The translations under genes were made by a program, and so were the position numbers. From assembly GCF_000005505.3 (NCBI RefSeq), contig NC_016134.3, forward strand, positions 7,732,624 through 7,796,623: 64,000 nt of DNA, in the 5' to 3' direction. A model generated the notes under the pieces. The model ran no database searches and was not told the DNA's origin. It saw nothing but the letters and a program-made list of their open reading frames with translations. Positions 24,901 through 35,550 of this stretch are shown piece after piece. The stretch comes from Brachypodium distachyon. Its lineage: Eukaryota > Streptophyta > Magnoliopsida > Poales > Poaceae. The first letter of the stretch is position 1. Every line of letters starts with the position of its first letter.

Positions 24901-25804
24901 TGCATTGGGTAGGATAGATGCCGAAGGAAGACTGCAAGCTGGAACATCAGATGGCTTTCCTCGGCATTTCCCTGATTCAGGTGGGTTTAGCATATTATGT
25001 TGTTGAATTTATACTGTATACCTAACCGTGTTGAACTTCTTGAGTATTCCAGACACACCTGGTCTGTGGTCACTGTTCAGAAACAAATAAGTCTTTACTT
25101 CCTGTATAATCTCCAATGCAATCCAATTTGAATTTGTTTTATATGTTTCATAAATTACCACAAGGACAATTGTAACATGGCATATTTGTAAAGGACTTTG
25201 CTCACCATTTTTTTTCCTTCCAGTTACTGGCAATCAATCTACTAAACAAGATGGTGCTTCCGGCGAACCACAAACAAACATTAGCTGGAACGGTTTTAAG
25301 TTGTCAGGGATCCGACGCTCCATGTCCAAGAGTGAGCTTGCAAACCACATTGGGAACCAAATGTACAGACAAATGTATCCAGGGAACCAGCCTGCAGTTG
25401 ATGGTAGCGAAGGCACATCAAGTAAGGCCTTAGACGACATAACCCGGTACCTCCTGAGCGACTCCCAGATCGTTGACAGCGGTGATGGCTCAACGGGTAA
25501 AGTAACATTCGATGAGCTGACCCGGCAACTTCTGAACGACTCCCAAATCACTGTCGCTGCTGATGAGAGGATGCTCATGTCAAGGGTTAACTCTCTGTGC
25601 TCATTGATCCACAGAGATTCAGGCACAGGACATACAAACCCTACCCTTCAGGGGGACAATGAGATGCATGAGAGAAAGCTCCAACCTTATACCCGGCCGG
25701 TTGGAGGGGACGGTGGCGATAGCTCATTGCTGTCGAGGCAACGGTCATTTGGGGATCTCCTTACGCATCTCCCACGCATCTCATCGTTTCCTCACTTCTT
25801 GTGA
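21954..25804 (+). CDS. Plant-specific protein of unknown function (possibly TRF-like 8 type), 524 aa
   Basis: Six exons: 21954-22097, 22517-22759, 23908-24081, 24295-24401, 24655-24980 and 25224-25804. Donors and acceptors are canonical and phases match. The N-terminus is basic/acidic (GKPRRGVKKEVVDDADD). A short conserved-looking block reads LGLRLKKSPSLVDLIQMKL (about residues 75-95). A second block reads YEGDLVVKCYFAKHKLVWEV and KSKIEIQWSDICALK (exon 3). Next come FFRETNPQPRKHTLWQ and RRHFLQCAPGMMNKHVEKL. The C-terminus has two similar repeats, KALDDITRYLLSDSQI and TFDELTRQLLNDSQI. I associate this block order with plant proteins annotated TRF-like 8 or Rap1-like, from memory and with low certainty. 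No Myb, catalytic or membrane motif is visible. A nuclear role is inference. Confidence 0.85.
22760..23907 (+). other. Intron 2 of the 524-aa gene
   Basis: A 1148-bp phase-0 intron with a GTCAGT donor and an AGAACAG acceptor. I see no transposon termini or second gene in it. Confidence 0.8.
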
Positions 25805-25934
25805 GTTTGATACCAAGAGGCAAATTGCATGGGGGGTAGCGCATGTAGGTTTGAGCATCCCATCGTTTCCTCACTTCTTGTGAGTTTGACATCAGGAGGC
25901 AAATTGCAGGGGGGCATGTAGGTTCGATGGACCC
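25782..25934 (+). repeat. 79-bp tandem duplication spanning the stop codon of the 524-aa gene
   Basis: CATCGTTTCCTCACTTCTTG begins at 25782 and again at 25861, followed in both by TGAGTTTGA, GAGGCAAATTGCA and GCATGTAGGTT. The first copy contains the last codons (SFPHFL) and the stop. The second lies in the 3' untranslated region and would encode the same end. Confidence 0.9.
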
Positions 25935-26129
25935 TTTGGGTGTACAATTTTTGCCGGGAAACACTATGTTCTGTTTGTTTTATGTACATAGACAGGTAGG
26001 ATAATTGTAGGCAAGCCCTCTTGGCGCCATGTTCCCTAGGTTCTGTGATATATGTGTTGTCAATTAATGAATCAAGTGTGTATTGTATTGATGGTGATTG
26101 AGATTATATCTAAAGGAGCAGTTACAACT

Positions 26130-26130
26130 T

Positions 26131-26163
<33 letters not shown>

Positions 26164-26165
26164 CA
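26130..26165. repeat. (TG)n(AG)n microsatellite
   Basis: A run of about nine TG dinucleotides is directly followed by about seven AG dinucleotides, in the 3' flank of the 524-aa gene. Confidence 0.9.
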
Positions 26166-26384
26166 GTTGCTATGGTGTCGACAAAACCCCAGTGCTAATG
26201 GCAGTTGCTAATGTAATTTACATGTGTTAACTTTATTTCTAACACCCCCTTTGTACAACAACGCTTCTTGAATAATACATCATCCGAGAGTTATTGTATA
26301 TTCATCATTCGCTTTGAGACATCCTGTGTATATATTATCTTGAGGGAACCTCCCCCAAAAACCCTATGGAAAAATATAGTACTA

Positions 26385-26668
26385 CCTTCAGCCGGTATTA
26401 CTTGTCTCAAATTTGCCCAAATACGGATGTACCTATGTGTAAAAAGCGTCTAGATACATGTAAAATTTCGACAAGTAATTCCGGCCGGACGGAGTATGAT
26501 AATTATATGTTACTGAAAACTCCTCTAAAAGCCCCGTCTCAAATTTGTCCAAATATAGATGTATCTATGTGTAAAAAGCGTCTAGATACATGTAAAATTC
26601 CGACAAGTAATTTCGGCCGGACGGAGTATGATAATTATATGTTACTGAAAACTCCTCTAAAAGCCCCG
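26385..26668. repeat. 132-bp direct tandem duplication that includes most of a Stowaway MITE
   Basis: TCTCAAATTTG starts at 26405 and 26537. The copies share CTATGTGTAAAAAGCGTCTA, GGCCGGACGGAGTATGATAA and CTCCTCTAAAAGCCCCGT. Only the first copy has the MITE's left end (ACTACCTTCAGCCGGTATTA), so the duplication broke through the element. The period is a multiple of three, which explains the long open frame here. Confidence 0.9.
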
Positions 26669-26699
26669 TGGGGACAATTGCGGAGAAACATGCCATATT

Positions 26700-27158
26700 G
26701 GAACGCCTCTAAAATCTAGTGGATTTTCTTTAATAGAAACCTATATGGGCATATATGAAAGTATAAACAAGTGTATTTATAAACCCGATGAGAAATCATT
26801 AGGGAAAACTTCAAAGAAAAATATTACATTGTGTGATCTGATGATCATTAATGGAATATAATTTGGAAGTTTACTCCCCCCTCAACTTTGCAAATCTCAA
26901 GGTTGTCTTGTACCACTATGGAAGTTGGTAAAGATAATGAAAAAAGTTTGCTAGATTTTTGCAATATTTTATTTGCAAATTGACTCCTCACATTATTGTA
27001 TTTCATGAGGATAAATAAATTAGGAACAATGTGTTTGTGATATTGCTCTTAATATAACTCGTACGCATTTCAGCAATATAAGTGGTATTATCTTGATAGA
27101 CAATGGTGGATGATTTTGATGAATCATATTTTTTGCGTATGATTTTGATGCATCTTAA
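26700..27158. other. Intergenic, no feature seen
   Basis: AT-rich sequence without supported genes or clear element termini. Confidence 0.5.
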
Positions 27159-27271
27159 CTCCCTCCAGTCGAAATTACTTGTCGAAATATTACATGTATC
27201 TAGATGCTTTTTAAACATAGATACATCCATATTTGGGCAAATTTAAGACAAGTAATATGGGTCGGAGGGAG
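27159..27271. mobile_element. Stowaway MITE (113 bp)
   Basis: CTCCCTCCAGTCGAAATTAC at the left and AGTAATATGGGTCGGAGGGAG at the right form inverted repeats, with TA at the right flank and TAA at the left. The internal CATGTATCTAGATGC matches the 26.4-kb copies in opposite orientation. Confidence 0.88.
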
Positions 27272-27589
27272 TACGTGATTTTGAACGTGACCAATCATTA
27301 TGGGAAGCCATTAGTATCTTGTGATGCTTCAAGTAAAATAATTATTTAAGAATGATTAGCAGAAGGAGCCATTAGAGTCTATTTTGAAGACTTCATTGTA
27401 AAGGCTTCTAGTGAATCCAGCTTGTGACATGGCATTATTTGTATCTTCATTTTCCCGATCGAATTTATTAAGAGTTCTTGTGCTTTGGAGATACTACCAA
27501 GTACCAAGGATATTCCTTACCTGCGTAAAATAATAAAATCATGTGTAAGAAGATTGCTGACCTGCTTTGTAAGGAGATTGCTAACCGGC

Positions 27590-27835
27590 TGGGCCCAGGG
27601 CCCGCGCCACTGCTGACCACACTTGGTTGCTTCTTGCGATCACTCGTAAAGCTTAAGAGGAGACATTTTCAAGTCAACAATAATGTTATCTCCTGCTCTT
27701 TGTGTCCTTCCGGAGAGGAAGGAACTACATATAGATCATTTCTTCTAGGATTAATTCAATGTGAGTTTAGTACTCGTTGCTGGCAAAACCTTCGGTTGAT
27801 CTGGCCTAGTATATCTTGTATTAATTCCCTCTAGT
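27590..27835 (+). pseudogene. LINE zf-RVT fragment
   Basis: The frame reads SCSLCPSGEEGTTYRSFLLG, then QCEFSTRCWQNLRLIWPSIS. A C-x2-C motif, then a Cys before FS-x2-CW and a Trp-containing tail, is the zinc-binding region after the reverse transcriptase in plant LINEs. No other LINE part lies adjacent, so it is an isolated remnant. The usual His of the motif is absent, replaced within YRSFL. Confidence 0.6.
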
Positions 27836-27952
27836 CAAAGTTACTTCCTCTCATTCTAAATTATTGTTAAAATATTACATGTATCTAAACATTTTTAAGA
27901 ATATATACATTTATATTTGGACAAATTTAAGTCAAGAATTTAGAATCAGGAA
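27828..27952. mobile_element. Degenerate Stowaway MITE
   Basis: CCTCTCATTCTAAATTATTG and AAGAATTTAGAATCAGG are inverted, around ATTACATGTATCTAAACAT. It directly follows the LINE fragment. Confidence 0.6.
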
Positions 27953-28441
27953 TAGTTTTCATCTCTCTCAAGATCGCTTGGTCTATAGAATGTCGGACTC
28001 GATCCAGCTCTGGACGTTGGCTTCGCGAAGATCACCTGTGACGTGAGATTTTTTGGCTTCTGGTCCTAGTTCTTCCTTCCTTCCTTTCGGGCTGGGCTGC
28101 TTGGCCCGTTCCGTCTTCTTTCCTTTGTTACTTTTCTTTTCTGTGAACCTTGCTCCCCTCGAGCGTTTGTACTCCTACCTTTGCGATGAATCTCAGCAGC
28201 CCAGCTAGTTTTCACAACAAATTATATTCTTTGTAGTTTTCACTCCCTTGGTCCCAACTGGGATTCCAGGGCCTCCAAGTGCCACTGGCTAGAGATGGGT
28301 TGCATCGGGTCTGTGATCTATTGTAATCTTATATCGGAACGATCCAAACAATTTAGATTTATGTGTGTGTGCATCAATCAATTTAGAGTCTGAGGTACAT
28401 CCAGGTAATGTCTCTCTGATGTTAGTACTATGTAATTACTA
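27953..28441. other. Intergenic, no feature seen
   Basis: Spacer with a short pyrimidine-rich block (28060-28150) and no supported gene. Confidence 0.5.
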
Positions 28442-28685
28442 CTACCTCTTACTAAATATTATAAGAAGTGATGGCTTCGTTCTAAGTCAAACTTGTTAAA
28501 GTTGATCAAATTTACTAAAAAAATGTATCACCATCTAAAATATCACACAAATGTACTATATGAAAATATATATCATGATGTATTCAATCATAGATGTTGA
28601 TAGGTTTTCTTATAAACTTGGTTAAAGTTTGGAAAGTTTAACTTAAGACAAATATACGACTTTTTACATTTAGAAACGGAGGAAG
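28442..28685. mobile_element. Stowaway-like MITE (about 240 bp), core AAAGTTTGAC family
   Basis: The inverted arms are CTAAGTCAAACTTGTTAAAG near the left and GGAAAGTTTAACTTAAGAC near the right, ending ACGGAGGAAGTA. The interior ATATATCATGATGTATTCAAT matches other family members in the window. Confidence 0.7.
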
Positions 28686-28689
28686 TAAT

Positions 28690-29260
28690 TTGTGTAAAAG
28701 TTTATTGCATGATATTCCTCTAAATTTCTGTTTTCAGTGACAAAATCTGCGGAGCATGTTCATGTGGTGCAAAACAAAACATGGCTATCTTATGGCTGTC
28801 GTACGTTGCACCGGTAAAAAGAACAAATTTGATATTGTTGTCTTTGACGAAAAAGAGACGTAAAAGACCTATTCTATTCCGAGCGGCCATTGCCTAAGAT
28901 CTTTTCTTACGGCGCGCGTGCAGTGCAGTAGATCTTAATAAATATTAAGATTGTGATTTAGACGGCAAGGTTGCCACACAACAAAATTACATGAGTGTGT
29001 GATCGTGTGTGGGTCTGACGTCCCTATCAGTATATGCGAGCTCGTGTGTGTTTTGGAGTTTGAGATCACAACAAAAAGCATTCGTTCTTATATTAACATA
29101 AATCCAGTACCCATTTATATGGTTCTCATGTATATTGCTACAATTTTTAAAACAGTACTAAAACTTGAAATTTGAAAAATGACCGATCCTAACGAAACCA
29201 CACTTGCACAGTGCAGCCAACGGCACGGAGAAAGGAAAAAGGCTACACAAATAATAACAA
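28690..29260. other. Intergenic, no feature seen
   Basis: No supported gene or element. The minus-strand open frame at 29158-29364 overlaps the minisatellite that follows. Confidence 0.5.
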
Positions 29261-29265
29261 TCAAA

Positions 29266-29446
29266 ATTTAAAAATTGCAGGTAAAACTTTATGCGCGATT
29301 TTGAAATTGCAGGTGAAACTTTAAGCGCGATTCTAAAAGTTGCAGGTGAAATTTTATGCATCATTATAAAAATTGTAGGTGAAAAATATGCACGATTTTA
29401 AAATTGCAGATGAAACTAAAATTGCGGGTGAAATTTTTTAAATTGC
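29266..29446. repeat. Minisatellite, about 33-bp degenerate unit
   Basis: About five to six units run in tandem, each containing AAATTGCAGGTGAAACTTTA then a TGCGCGATTTT-like tail (starts near 29267, 29305, 29338, 29369, 29399). The last units are shortened. I see no coding role. Confidence 0.75.
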
Positions 29447-29604
29447 ACCCAAAAAAAAATCGGAACTCGAGAAAATAAAATAAATTTACTTCTATTTTCC
29501 GTTAGTGCACATATATAAACTTGAAAAAAAAAATTAAAGAGAAATAAAAATTACAAACAAAAACGAAACAAGTTATAATCAGAAAAGAAAAACAAGAATA
29601 TGAG

Positions 29605-29690
29605 GGCAGGAGATTCAAACCCACGACCTATCCTAGGGCATAACAATAACAAACCACCACACCACCTAACAATTTGTGTAAAGCATCAGT
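29605..29690 (-). mobile_element. Possible tRNA-derived SINE head
   Basis: On the minus strand GGTGGTGTGGTGGTTTGTTA resembles an A box, and GGTCGTGGGTTTGAATCTCC contains a B-box-like GGTTTGAATC. Such a pair marks Pol III SINE heads. It cannot be a functional tRNA because there is no cloverleaf or anticodon arm. Boundaries and target duplication were not resolved. Confidence 0.4.
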
Positions 29691-29699
29691 TATGAGTCT

Positions 29700-31620
29700 A
29701 TTTATCATTTGCACGTTTCCGTGTCGACTGAGAAAAGCCATTTCTCAGACAACTGATTCCTAGCAAATCCGTAAATATTTATATAATGTATTCTTACACA
29801 TGCAATTCAAGTGCGTATGCCGGTTTAATTGCAATTGGTTCCATCGTGAGATTGCTCGCGCGCGTGAGGCGCGCACGATCTTTAACTTTACTTGCTTTCC
29901 GCCTGTTGTCTCCGTATTTCTGCCTTCCTTTGCTTTCTTCCTGTAGTCAGCCAAGCGTTGATCGGCCGAAAGAGCAGCCGGCCAGCCACTATATTCGACC
30001 GGCCGGAAGGGACCTGCATCAGGATGTTGTCAAAAAGACGTCCAGGAAACAAGGAAAATCGAGCTTGGTGCAGCTCCTAGTAAAAGGTTGCTCAAGGACA
30101 AAGGCAAAGCATCCGAATCTCCGTCGCCACGTTCACACAGACCAAGAAAGCTCCAAAAGCCATTTTCGAGCTTATTACTACTGCTGCTGCTAATCTTTGG
30201 GATGTACTCACTCCGTAAGGGACATATTAGTGTTCGGTTGACCAAAATTTTGACCACAAATTACTTCATGGATATGTGACTAATGCGATCAAAATCATAA
30301 CCATAAACAAATATCTTTAAATAAGAATATTATGGATATGCATTTATGTCATATAATTATATATTAATAAAGTAATTTGTGGTTAAAGTATTGATCAAGA
30401 GAAAGCTAATACGTCACTGTTCTGAGACGGAGGCAGTACTACTTTTCTAGAAGCAGCTATCCTTCCCCGATCGGCTCAGCTGCTGTGTGTACGGTATCAC
30501 TGACTGGCTTCTGAATGTCTTTTTTGTTTGACGAGAATGAAGGCAGCGATTGTGCTTGTCATTTTAAATGTGCAAAGTGCAAACACAACCGCCGGCAGGG
30601 CCTTGGAGAAGCCACCAACCACTGCTGCTTCCTACTCCTAGTTCACCCAATCGTTGAAGCGAGCAGCCAAATTAACCCAACTTCATCTGTCAGGACTAGT
30701 CTCGACCAGATAGTATTAGTATATACGAAATTAATAGGAAATATATAGACCCACACTGGACAGTGGGCATGCAGCCTATGGACTCTTTTGCCTTCATCAT
30801 GCGAAACACACACAAGTTGCAGGTATGAAAACGCACGGCCGGTGGAATCTGAATCTAGTTGAATAGTTATATATAACCGCCATTGAATTGAACTGACTTC
30901 AAAGGAGACAATGCCTCCGAAAGTCGGAAACATTGGAACATGTTGAAAACACTGGCTATTCTTTCTTTTTCCAAAGGAAGATGGACAGGTAGCCTCCGCA
31001 GAGACTTGTGGTTGTTGAAATGCAGATGCAGTCTTCAGTTCCCCCAAAAATTATATTAAGCGTACAGTTCTCCATGATTGGGTCCGGTTCGAACGGCGCA
31101 GGCGTGTCGTTCCTTGTTATGGAAAAATTGCTATTGAAGCATTTTTCTCGTGGTCTGGGCAGTGCCGTAGACCATGGTTGATGTTAAAAATCAATGAAAT
31201 TGATATTTTTAAAACATCAATTGGCTGTTGTTGCTTTTGTACCATTCCATTGAAATCAGTGGCGGAGCTGCCATACACCATTGGGTTCAAATGAACCCAA
31301 TGAAATAGCTAAACACTTAACTAATTTGGTCCTTGTGCCTGCTTGTTACTGAAAAATACACAATAAAAAAGGGTCTGAACCCAATGATTTTGTTTTGTAT
31401 CCTGCCACTGATTGAAATGGAACCAGAAAGTTCGATCGATGGCAGGTAGGTGCTCGGAGGGCAGCGGAAGCGGTCTTTCTGGAAGGTAGTTCATTCAGTT
31501 AACAATAGTATAAATCCGGCTTTTAAGCCTCCTTGTACATGAAAGAAGTCAACCACACGTGATGTGCATAATCGCAAACACAGTTATAATACTACACCGT
31601 GTGCACCGGCTATGTATAAC
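29700..31620. other. Intergenic; one Stowaway-type remnant, no supported gene
   Basis: A degenerate Stowaway-type element occupies about 30205-30432 (ACTCCGTAAGGGACATATTAG at the left and CTGAGACGGAGGCAGTA at the right). The open frames at 29786-30193 and 30643-31047 have neither domain nor splice support. Confidence 0.5.
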
Positions 31621-32390
31621 CTTGTGTCATGTTTAAACGAAGAGGAAATAACGCCCGCACTGCATAAACTTGAGGTGCGTGAGTAATTTCATAAAAGAAC
31701 TTGAGAAATGGGGTCAAATGGTCCAAAACTTGTTTAGGCTGGTGATTAGTGCCCAGATTAGTCCGAATTAGCCATGTTGGTTGTTTAGGTTGTTTGCATT
31801 TTTTTCGTTTTAGCCCCTGCGAACAATTTATGTCTCATCCCCAGGCAAAGCAAGACAAATACAGATTCATCCTATTTTCCATTCCAGCCCATACTTCTTC
31901 ATATGCCGAAATCATCTCCTTTTCGGTCGTGGCGCCGGTTCGTCTAGTCCCGAAACCCTTTCACCTCGAGCTCCACGGTGGCGACGCAACCTACACGTGG
32001 CGAGGATGATGCCGAAAACCCAGCTTCGGCGATGGGACTGCTATCCCGCGTCGGGGATTCGTTGCCCTGTCCTTGCCGCGTCGGGGATTCGTCGATTTAG
32101 GGTTAAGCCGCCACGCTGGCAAGACACATGACGGCTTCAGAACGCATCTGACTAAAAGTGAATCCGTAGTACAAGTTTTGGACCATCAGGCCCATTTTTC
32201 AAGTTCTTGTATGAAATTGCTCAGGCGCTTCAAGTTTATGTACTGCAAATGTTATTACCTCTTAAACGAATGCACACATTGAGTAAATCCCAACCATGTG
32301 CGATGTGAAGTACACGGTTTATCCCGCATAAACTTGTGCGATGAGTGCACCGATCTCTCAATGTGTCTCCAGTCAAGTGCATTATGTAAC
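31560..32390. mobile_element. Mutator-like non-autonomous element with long inverted repeats (Pack-MULE candidate)
   Basis: Long inverted arms read CATAAACTTGAGGTGCGTGAG, GAACTTGAGAAATGGGG and GTCCAAAACTTGT (31661-31733). They return inverted at 32171-32247 as ACAAGTTTTGGACCAT, CCCATTTTTCAAGTTCTTG and TCAGGCGCTTCAAGTTTATG. Weaker similarity extends both arms outward by about 100 bases. The interior (about 31850-32130) is GC-rich and gene-like, with a repeated CCGCGTCGGGGATTCGT. Long arms and a GC-rich core suggest a MULE carrying captured sequence (inference). The 9-bp target duplication was not found, so limits are approximate. Confidence 0.6.
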
Positions 32391-32404
32391 GGTTTTGCTA
32401 TTTC

Positions 32405-32578
32405 ACGGGCGACTGAGAAATAACTTTTTTTAGTCGATGATAACAACCTTTTGATCCAATCATTGAGATTTCTGTAAGTCCGATGGATGAGAAAATCTTG
32501 ATTGGATGGTTATGATTGTTGACTGAAAAATAACTGGAGTATTTGTTAAGCGACTGAGAAATAGACACTCCCATTATG
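32405..32578. mobile_element. MITE with GACTGAGAAATA ends
   Basis: GCGACTGAGAAATAACTTTT at the left and TTGACTGAAAAATAACTGGA plus GCGACTGAGAAATAG at the right flank an imperfect palindrome (CAACCTTTTGATCCAATC against GATTGGATGGTTATGATTG). The family is unnamed here. Confidence 0.55.
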
Positions 32579-32579
32579 T

Positions 32580-33229
32580 AAACCCTATACAATAATTGAG
32601 GTGCTCACGGTTTGGGGATCAAGTGGCGCGGGGAGGGGCCGGTTGGCTGCAGGAAGGTGTGCACGGGCTATTGTCAAGAGTTAGCCGCAGGTCGTGTGGA
32701 TGGCCGAGGAAGAGGCCAGGTGAGGAGAGATCAGAGCTAGACGGAGGGCGAAGGTGGCGGAGATGCAGTGATAAGAGGCTAATTAAGGCAGATAGGCAGG
32801 AGGAGATTGTACGCCGACATATGGGGGAACAAGCAAGGGGAACGGTTGATCTTCTGTCCGTGTGTTGATTGTGACAACAAATCTTTTATCCACATGGGGT
32901 ATTATATGTAGAAGCTAAAGATGTACACAGTGCTCTCGGCTCATATATATCTGGGACCAACCCATGGATAATTTGCATTATACACCAGTGCATGTAGCAT
33001 TTGTTTGTATGTGCGTCATACAAGCACTTCACCAACCCACCCGCGCACACGCATGCACGCATGCATGCGCGTACACATACACAATAGAAAAACCGGTCAC
33101 GTAATTAACATCATTATCCTGCAGCCAGATGATGATCACCATCCATGCATATCATATTAATCCAATAATTAGGTAGTAGTAGCAAGCAACAACTGGCCGT
33201 GGCAGCTCTAAGCTTCCAGCTGAATGAGC
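32580..33229. other. Intergenic / 3' flank of the CCR-like gene
   Basis: The frame at 32596-32868 is Gly/Arg-rich and has no recognisable domain. The last 100-150 bases before 33230 are presumably the 3' untranslated region of the minus-strand CCR-like gene. Confidence 0.45.
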
Positions 33230-35334
33230 TCATGAGAGCAGCAGGTTGTTGTCGTTGTTGTTGGTGGTGGTGGGGAGCACGGGCAGCAACCCTTTCTCCT
33301 GCAGGCTCCGGACGGTCTCGTAGATGCTCTGCAGCACGGGCACGAACTCCATCCCCAAATCCTTGAGCCTCTGGTTCGTGAACCTGTACCCTTTCACGGG
33401 CGGGTTCACTCGGTCCTTGCATTCCGTGGGCACGGGGTACTCGGGAAAGAGCTTGGCGAGGACGCGGCAGAGCTCCCCTCTGTGGAGCGTGGTGCCCTCG
33501 GCGCAGATGTAGCGGCCGCGGGCCGTGGGCCGCTCGTAGACGCGGACGTGGGCCTCGGCGACGTCCCGGACGTGCACGTAGGCCTGGGCCGCGTTGGCGT
33601 ACGTCTTGGCGGAGCCCGTCAGGTACTTCATGACGTGCTCCGCGCTCGCGTTCACCGTGGGCTGCAGAAGCGGGCCCAGCACCAGCACCGGGTTCACCAC
33701 CAGCAGCGACACCCCGCGCTGCTCCGCCAGCTCCCACGCCGCCTGCTCCGCCACCGTCTTCGCGTAGCAGTACCAGTTCTGCATTTTTTTGCCATATATC
33801 GGTCAGTGTTTGTTGTTTTGTTTGAAAAAAGTCGTGTGCTAATGTTGACTGAATATAGTTCCAAAGAATTTGACGACAGTGAGTGACCGGACGGTCCCAA
33901 ACCGTGGAGCTATAAATGTGCATAAAATATTTCATGGTTTGGTCTGGACTGGAAAGGTTAGATAGGAATATATCCTATCCGCGGGTGAGTGTGGTCTATA
34001 TATGTGCGGCAGTTAGGTAGAGTGAAAAGTATGTGGAGTGGTTAGGGAAAATAGTGGCCTAGGTTGATGTTTCAAGACGGACGCACTGACCAAATCAAGC
34101 TAGCTAGAGTGCACGACACCTCATGTAGTATTAATTACCATGCATGCAGAGGGGGTGCAGTTCAGAAATCAACGTCCGCCTTTCTGTCCATATATACGTT
34201 TGGTGAGGTTTGACATGTGTGTAGGCGTCGTCATCAAAAGCACTACTACTACGCGTAGTGATCATGAGCAAATTAACCATGCATGTACGCGTAACTGATA
34301 TATACTCCAATTAATCCGGACCCGAGGTTAGTTTCAAGGATAATGATTACCCGCCGGAGTAATAATACAAATTTTTATGTGCCAGACTTCTTAATTCGAT
34401 CAGATTAGTAGTCGTATTAGATAAAGAAGAAAATATAGTAGTATTATATACCGCGGTCTTCTTGCAGTAGTCGAGGTCGCTCCAGCAAGTGTCGTCGACG
34501 GGCTTGTCGGCGTCTCTGTAGGGGTTCATGTACACGGTGCCGATGGTGGATGTGAAGACCACGCGCTTGATGCCCATGTCGGCCGCCGCCGACAGCACGT
34601 ACCGAGTGCCACGGATGGCCGGCTCGATCATCTTCTCCTGAGTTTCATTCAGTACATATATCCATTGTGAATATTTATCGATCGAGGAGTTTTTGACGGT
34701 GGGTGCAATGGTGCGGGTCATGAATTTGAACTAAAACCACGACAAGAATTTAAAATCGAAGAAAAAATAGCTAGCTGCTTACGGGGTCGTCGGTGACGGG
34801 GGAAGCGGCGTGGAAGACGCCCTCGCAGCCCTGGAAGGCGGCGACGAGGCTCTCCGGGTCGAGGAGGTCGGCACGGACGAGCACGAGCCGCTCCGCCGCG
34901 CCCTCCAAGGCTCTCAGGTGGTCGTTCTTCGGATCAACTGCATCACCCCAATTCATGATCGAGTTACTTAATTAGCAAGTACTCCCTCCGTTCTATAAAA
35001 ATTGTTACGGTTTTAAACTAGCCGTGTAGTTTAAACCCGTGACAATCTTTATGGAACGGAGGAAGTAATCGGAAATCTTGGAAGCAAGATATATGCATCC
35101 GAGCTTAGCTATCTTCGTTGAGGAGTCACGTCGTCTTAATTTACACGTACCAGGGTTGCGGACGGTGCCGCGCACGGTGTATCCCTTCTGGAGGAGGCGC
35201 TTGACGAGCCACGACGCGATGAAGCCCCCGGCGCCGGTGACGCACACCGTCCGCCCGTGCCCCGGGAGGCTCGCCGCCGCCTCCGGCACCGGCGGCACAT
35301 CGCCGCCTGTCGTCGTCGTCTCGATCATCGGCAT
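33230..35334 (-). CDS. Cinnamoyl-CoA reductase-like NADPH-dependent reductase, 357 aa
   Basis: Exons (minus): 35334-35151, 34937-34783, 34637-34452 and 33778-33230; phases agree. Extended-SDR family; CCR reduces hydroxycinnamoyl-CoA esters to aldehydes in monolignol or defence phenolic synthesis, in the cytosol. Residues 33-40 (TGAGGFIA) form the Rossmann nucleotide loop. RGTVRNP is the usual NADP-contacting stretch. [27 protein letters not shown] and [15 protein letters not shown] are typical CCR blocks. Active-site NWYCYAK gives Tyr178 and Lys182. The canonical plant CCR signature is KNWYCYGK; here the Lys before Asn is Ala (exon 3/4 junction) and the Gly is Ala. That favours a CCR-like paralogue rather than the main lignin enzyme, though substrate is not decided by sequence alone. 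The start is the first ATG of the open frame; MIE two codons on is an alternative. Confidence 0.92.
34982..35065. mobile_element. Stowaway MITE (84 bp) in intron 1 of the CCR-like gene
   Basis: CTCCCTCCGTTCTATAAAAA and TTTATGGAACGGAGGAAG are inverted repeats with TA flanks. The central arms GTTACGGTTTTAAACTA and TAGTTTAAACCCGTGAC also pair, giving an almost complete hairpin. It lies about 45 bp upstream of exon 2's acceptor. Confidence 0.88.
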
Positions 35335-35550
35335 CTCTCTTTCGATCACTTACTTACTCTCCGAAGGATCCTCTTTCGGTAATATCTGACTACTGTTGCT
35401 ACTACCAGGTTGCCGCCGGTGCCTAAAGCTTAGCAGCAATGTCGTCCGCTAGCTTAGCTTAGCCAGTAGAAGCTAGCTAGTACGTTGTGTGCTCCGGGGG
35501 CAACTGCTGAATGCTATGCGAGAGTGGAAGAGGCACTACGCATTTGTTGT

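Noticed and set aside
29266..29446. CRISPR-like array
   Set aside because: Units are contiguous degenerate repeats without unique spacers, in a plant nuclear genome.
29605..29690. tRNA gene
   Set aside because: B-box-like sequence only; no cloverleaf or acceptor stem. Listed instead as a possible SINE head.
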